Part shown: positions 60,761-64,000 of the stretch, in pieces | Position numbering within the stretch: the first letter of the stretch is position 1 | Layout of the letters: every line of letters begins with the position of its first letter | From: Penicillium oxalicum | Lineage: Eukaryota > Ascomycota > Eurotiomycetes > Eurotiales > Aspergillaceae | NCBI RefSeq assembly: GCF_001723175.1 | Contig: NC_064653.1 | Location: 2,976,001-3,040,000, forward strand | Direction: 5' to 3' | Length of the DNA stretch: 64,000 bases | Translations under genes and position numbers: made by a program | The notes under the pieces: generated by a model | What the model saw: the letters and a program-made list of their open reading frames with translations, nothing else | Databases searched by the model: none | Told to the model about the DNA's origin: nothing

Positions 60761-62205
60761 TCACCAGAGCCTGAGTAGCGCATGCCAGTGATCTGCTGGA
60801 GATGAGTACACCATGTTTGAATTCGAGTAGGTCCATGAGACATGTAGGTCCGAGGCAATGCAAAAGAGTCGGTAGCATTGACCTCCAAGGCCAGTCAATG
60901 GCACTAACATATCCACGTTCCCCGCCATGGTGATGGAACCAACCTGAGCCTTCCTGGGCACCTTACATACGTAGTTGATCCGGGCGAAATCCCCGCCATG
61001 GTCAGAGTTTCGACGGAGTCCAGTATTGATTGATCCTGCTCCAGCTTCGCTAGCTTGGGACTTGAACTTTACTTTTGAACCAGTATATGAATAGGGGTAG
61101 GTGCTCGTCGATATCCAGGAATTCACTTATCCATTTCCAATTAACAGGCAACGGAGTGCAGCTTTCAAGTACATTCTTCCCAAACCGACCCAGCTGCATA
61201 AATACTACCGCTGACCTCAGGCTCTACTATACCTACTTCTCAAATGGATGATTACTGCTTCCAAGCGAGATTTCTCATTTGTTAAGATATGACTGATAAA
61301 CACACCACAGCATGCTCCGACTTTTCGGTGGTCGAAGTCGCAAGATTTTGCAGCACTGGGTTACGTTTGACTTGCAAATGAATCTAGATCCCATCCAGAC
61401 AAAGGTGGACAACTCACCTCGAGGAAATGATTGTCGGAGAACCCGACTTTCGGCAACGATTCCTTCATACCAATGGACAAAAAGTTTGTCCACATCAATT
61501 TCGTATTCAAACCCAGTGATATCCGGGCTGAAACCCAAGACTTTGTCCTCATCATTTCGTGAGCTGGTTTGCGCAGGTACGTCCGCTTATAATACAACAC
61601 ATGGATTATGTCAATCAAGCGCATGAGATTCCAGCCTCCCCAGGCAGTTGAATAGCACATTGAGGTTTTTGGCAAGACCAGCCTGATCGTCCAAAGTTGC
61701 TTGATTTGACCCAGCAGTAGAGTCTTGAAGTCTCGAGTTCGGGGAGCATCCCAAACTCCCATGTTCTGAGAGTGGCTTCTTCAGCGAGTTCATGTGATCT
61801 TCTACGCTCAGAGTTGATCGGATTGGAATTGAGATTTTGAAGCAGAACTGTCTTGTCCTGCAATAGCATCTCTTGCCGAAAAGGCCCAAACAGCCTTGGT
61901 CTTGCAGATGCATTGTTGGAGAAGACTTTTCAGGTCAAATCGCTGACTCGCGAGTGACGCTGCCCGCATTCCTGAAGGCCCCCTCGCCCTGCATTGGAGG
62001 CACATGGCTGATGTCCGTCTTGAACATTCCTCGGAGACTTGCGACTGATGATGTCATTTTCGCGCATGGCGCAGATGAGCATTTGATTTCTCAGGATTCG
62101 GGGGACAACTTGACTTGACATCTTGGCCACGATCGTCTCCAGCCGCCTTGCCCAGACTTTGTTGAAGTCTTGACCGACACGCGCCCAGATTGCCGAGAAT
62201 GCCAA
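60761..62205 (-). pseudogene. Degenerate coding-like region, minus strand, family not recognised
   Basis: Successive protein-like pieces occur in different frames. 62205-61930 has FSAIWARVGQDFNKVWARR and KMSSQVVPRILRNQMLICAM. 61869-61615 has MLLQDKTVLLQNLNSN and LRTWEFGMLPELETSRLYCW. The +1 frame has GLAKNLNVLFNCLGRLESHA. 61538-61430 has GFSPDITGFEYEIDVDKLF and HWYEGIVAESRVLRQSF before a GTGAGT. 61126-60761 has INTGLRRNSDHGGDFARI and KAQVGSITMAGNVDML. At least one switch (near 61690) needs removal of a base and no usable intron bridges it, which favours a decayed gene over undercalled bases. It may equally be an orphan gene modelled wrongly or chance openness. Confidence 0.35.
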
Positions 62206-62819
62206 TTTCGCGACCGAACCTTATATTCAAAATCAATATGGAGACGTAGCAAGGTGATCGCCCTTGGCATAAAAAGCAAGCTTTTTTTGGATATAAGTTA
62301 ATTGGAGAAAGCAGAACAGATTGCGAGTTGCAATATGTGTTTGGATCAATTGTGGCGCATGATGAGTTCAGAGCCAGCGGCAATCGGGAAACCGCTTGTC
62401 GAGAGGATATTCCAGAGAGCCGAATGTGATATTCGCAGTAGTAGGTTTTCATATGAACATCATCTCAGGGCTGTGTGACATTGCTAAAGTGAGGGCAACC
62501 ACCAACCAGTTTGTCCATCTCTATAACTCGTGCTCCTCCACAGGCCTGACCAATCAAGCCGTTCCACGGTGACACGGAGAGGAATCAAATCCTTCATTTG
62601 ACGCTAATGCAGGGGAAATAGCACTTCAAACTTTGCCAGCCAGACTACGGCCGGTGCCTAGTCCTACTTCTAGTGCCGAGTTATCCTAGATTTTGGTCGT
62701 TTGACGATCATGTAGCGTAATCCGAGGAGATTGAGTCGTGGACTAAACCACGACATCCAAAAAGCCAAACCAAAAGTGTTCTCTGAGGCCACTGGTATCA
62801 CCATGGAAATGCCCTTATC

Positions 62820-62845
62820 TTTTTTTTTTTTTTTTTTTTTTTTTT
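62820..62845. repeat. T26 homopolymer
   Basis: Twenty-six consecutive T; on the minus strand a poly(A) tract, which could be a retroposition scar or simple slippage. Confidence 0.95.
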
Positions 62846-63699
62846 CATCAGATCATCTGTGTGTCAACCGCTGTGCGACCGATGGCAAATCTCACCCACC
62901 AAAGGAAAGATTGGGTGGACTCAGGGGCTGTTTGGTCACACACAGGAACTCTGGTCAACGGTATTGATTGGCTGACTCGGTCCATCAGCGGGGCAATAGT
63001 CCTCCGAAACAAGGAAAGCTTCCAGGGCCAGGAAGGTTCTTGGGCTCTGAGAAGCACCCGAAATGGGGCCCAGGTGGGGATCAACAGTAATTTGGGTCTG
63101 GATCACGGTCCTTGAGACCAATGAACGTGCGGGTTCTTCCTCTACCCCTGGCATATCCTCTCCATTAGCGAACGCTTGTCCATTGCATGATGATTGAGAT
63201 CCTGTGAGTCCCGTCTGCGTAATGAGAAAAACGGCCGCTCTTCCCGGGTCTCAGCAGCATAGAGACGTGTACTCCAGTGATGTGCAATGGATCCACGGAC
63301 ACGGCCTGCCTGATGATGCGTCATGAGCAGCCATGCATCATTCGAGGGATGTTCACCTGATTCTAGGTGATTAATGAGAAAGAAGAAGAAAAATACATGG
63401 TATATGACTGCCTGATGGCATTCTCATAGGATAAGAAACCAGCGCAGCTCTTACTGTAATCCCCAAGCTCAGATGACTTGAACGATGTTTATTTAATAAT
63501 GAGCACTAATATGGATTCCTCCTCTCCACATCGATTATTTCGAGGGAGGGCCGTGGTCTGCCGCGAGTCCGGCCAAATTCATCTGCCTGAGTGGTCTTCA
63601 TCATTTGTGACTAGGCTCTGCCGTATCGGCAGGAACCAGGTTACTGGAATGGGCAATTTCTTTCTTTCCTTTTATTACTTTTTTTTTGATAGGATTTGT

Positions 63700-63985
63700 T
63701 TTATTTAGATTTTGCCCCCCTTTAGTCTCGACCTCACAAGGTCAGCTCCACTTCGACTGACCCGCCTTCCCCTGCTTCCCGCCCTCTCTCCTCTTCCTGC
63801 TCCAGTCTTTCCTTTTCATCTTTTCCCATCCCCCCTTCTCCTTCCCTCGCTGAATCTCACATCGTCATTCCTTTGGTGTGTGAGTGAATTTAAGCAGCGG
63901 TGCCATCTGGTCACACTTATTCCTCCCTTTCCTGCCCACACTCGTCAAATCGTGACACCCTCGCTTTCGAGCACTTCCACCCACA
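63700..63985 (+). promoter_or_regulatory. CT-rich promoter upstream of the right-edge start codon
   Basis: Pyrimidine-rich tracts (about 63750-63850, runs of CTCTCCTCTTCC type) precede a TTTAAG element near 63890 and a CACAATG start context. CT-rich stretches just upstream of the start are typical of strongly expressed filamentous-fungal genes. Inference from composition only. Confidence 0.5.
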
Positions 63986-64000
63986 ATGAAGTTCTCCGCT
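63986..64000 (+). CDS. Possible 5' end of a gene starting MKFSA, cut by window edge
   Basis: Only five codons are visible (Met-Lys-Phe-Ser-Ala) after a CCACAATG context and a CT-rich promoter-like region. The opening resembles fungal secretion signals (MKFS followed by hydrophobic residues), so a secreted or wall protein is plausible, but too little is present to assign function. Confidence 0.45.

Larger units (their letters stand above)
57347..63985. other. 6.6-kb stretch with coding-like fragments but no intact gene
   Basis: The first few hundred bases are the exchanger's promoter and leader. From about 58.37 to 62.2 kb the minus strand carries peptide-like segments in shifting frames (listed separately). 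A T26 tract lies at 62820-62845. The last 280 bp look like a promoter. No intact gene is recognised on either strand. Confidence 0.5.

Overview
The window is nuclear DNA from a filamentous ascomycete, most likely Eurotiomycetes (Aspergillus/Penicillium-like). The genes carry short spliceosomal introns (about 50-150 bp, mostly GTAAGT/GTGAGT-type donors and CAG/TAG acceptors). They encode fungal families such as a Bub1/SldA checkpoint kinase, a Zn2Cys6 activator, an Apc2 cullin-like subunit and Pkr1. No rRNA, CRISPR array, intact transposon or convincing tRNA was seen.

Layout. (1) 1-23 kb is gene-dense housekeeping sequence: bub1 (minus, cut by the left edge) is head-to-head with apn1 (AP endonuclease, plus). 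A SLC35/TPT-type transporter (minus) is head-to-head with an intracellular GH15 glucoamylase/trehalase-like protein (plus). These are followed by an F-box protein, the V-ATPase assembly factor Pkr1 and APC subunit 2 (all plus). Two of these genes, bub1 (spindle checkpoint) and apc2 (anaphase-promoting complex), act on the same mitotic switch. (2) 23-26 kb holds a Zn2Cys6 transcription factor (minus) whose zinc cluster is broken by two apparent -1 frameshifts. (3) 26-39.8 kb is a gene-poor block of about 14 kb, rich in homopolymers and microsatellites. (4) 39.8-45.1 kb holds a fusion of a 3-hydroxyacyl-CoA dehydrogenase with a YWTD beta-propeller (plus), convergent with a C2H2-like/cysteine-rich zinc protein (minus); both need frameshift corrections. 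(5) 45-57.4 kb holds a class I glutamine amidotransferase-like gene (minus), a TauD-type Fe(II)/2-oxoglutarate dioxygenase (plus) and a CAX-type Ca2+/H+ exchanger (minus), separated by long non-coding stretches. (6) 57.4-64 kb has no intact gene I recognise. It holds minus-strand coding-like fragments in conflicting frames and, at the extreme right edge, the first codons of a possible gene starting MKFSA.

Five apparent single-base deletions, three of them or more in short homopolymers, affect three otherwise well-conserved genes. This points to base undercalls in the assembly more than to independent gene decay, and anyone predicting proteins here should expect broken models. Gene models were built by eye from reading frames, splice consensus and remembered family motifs. 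No search was run, so family names come from motif recognition and exact exon ends are inferences.
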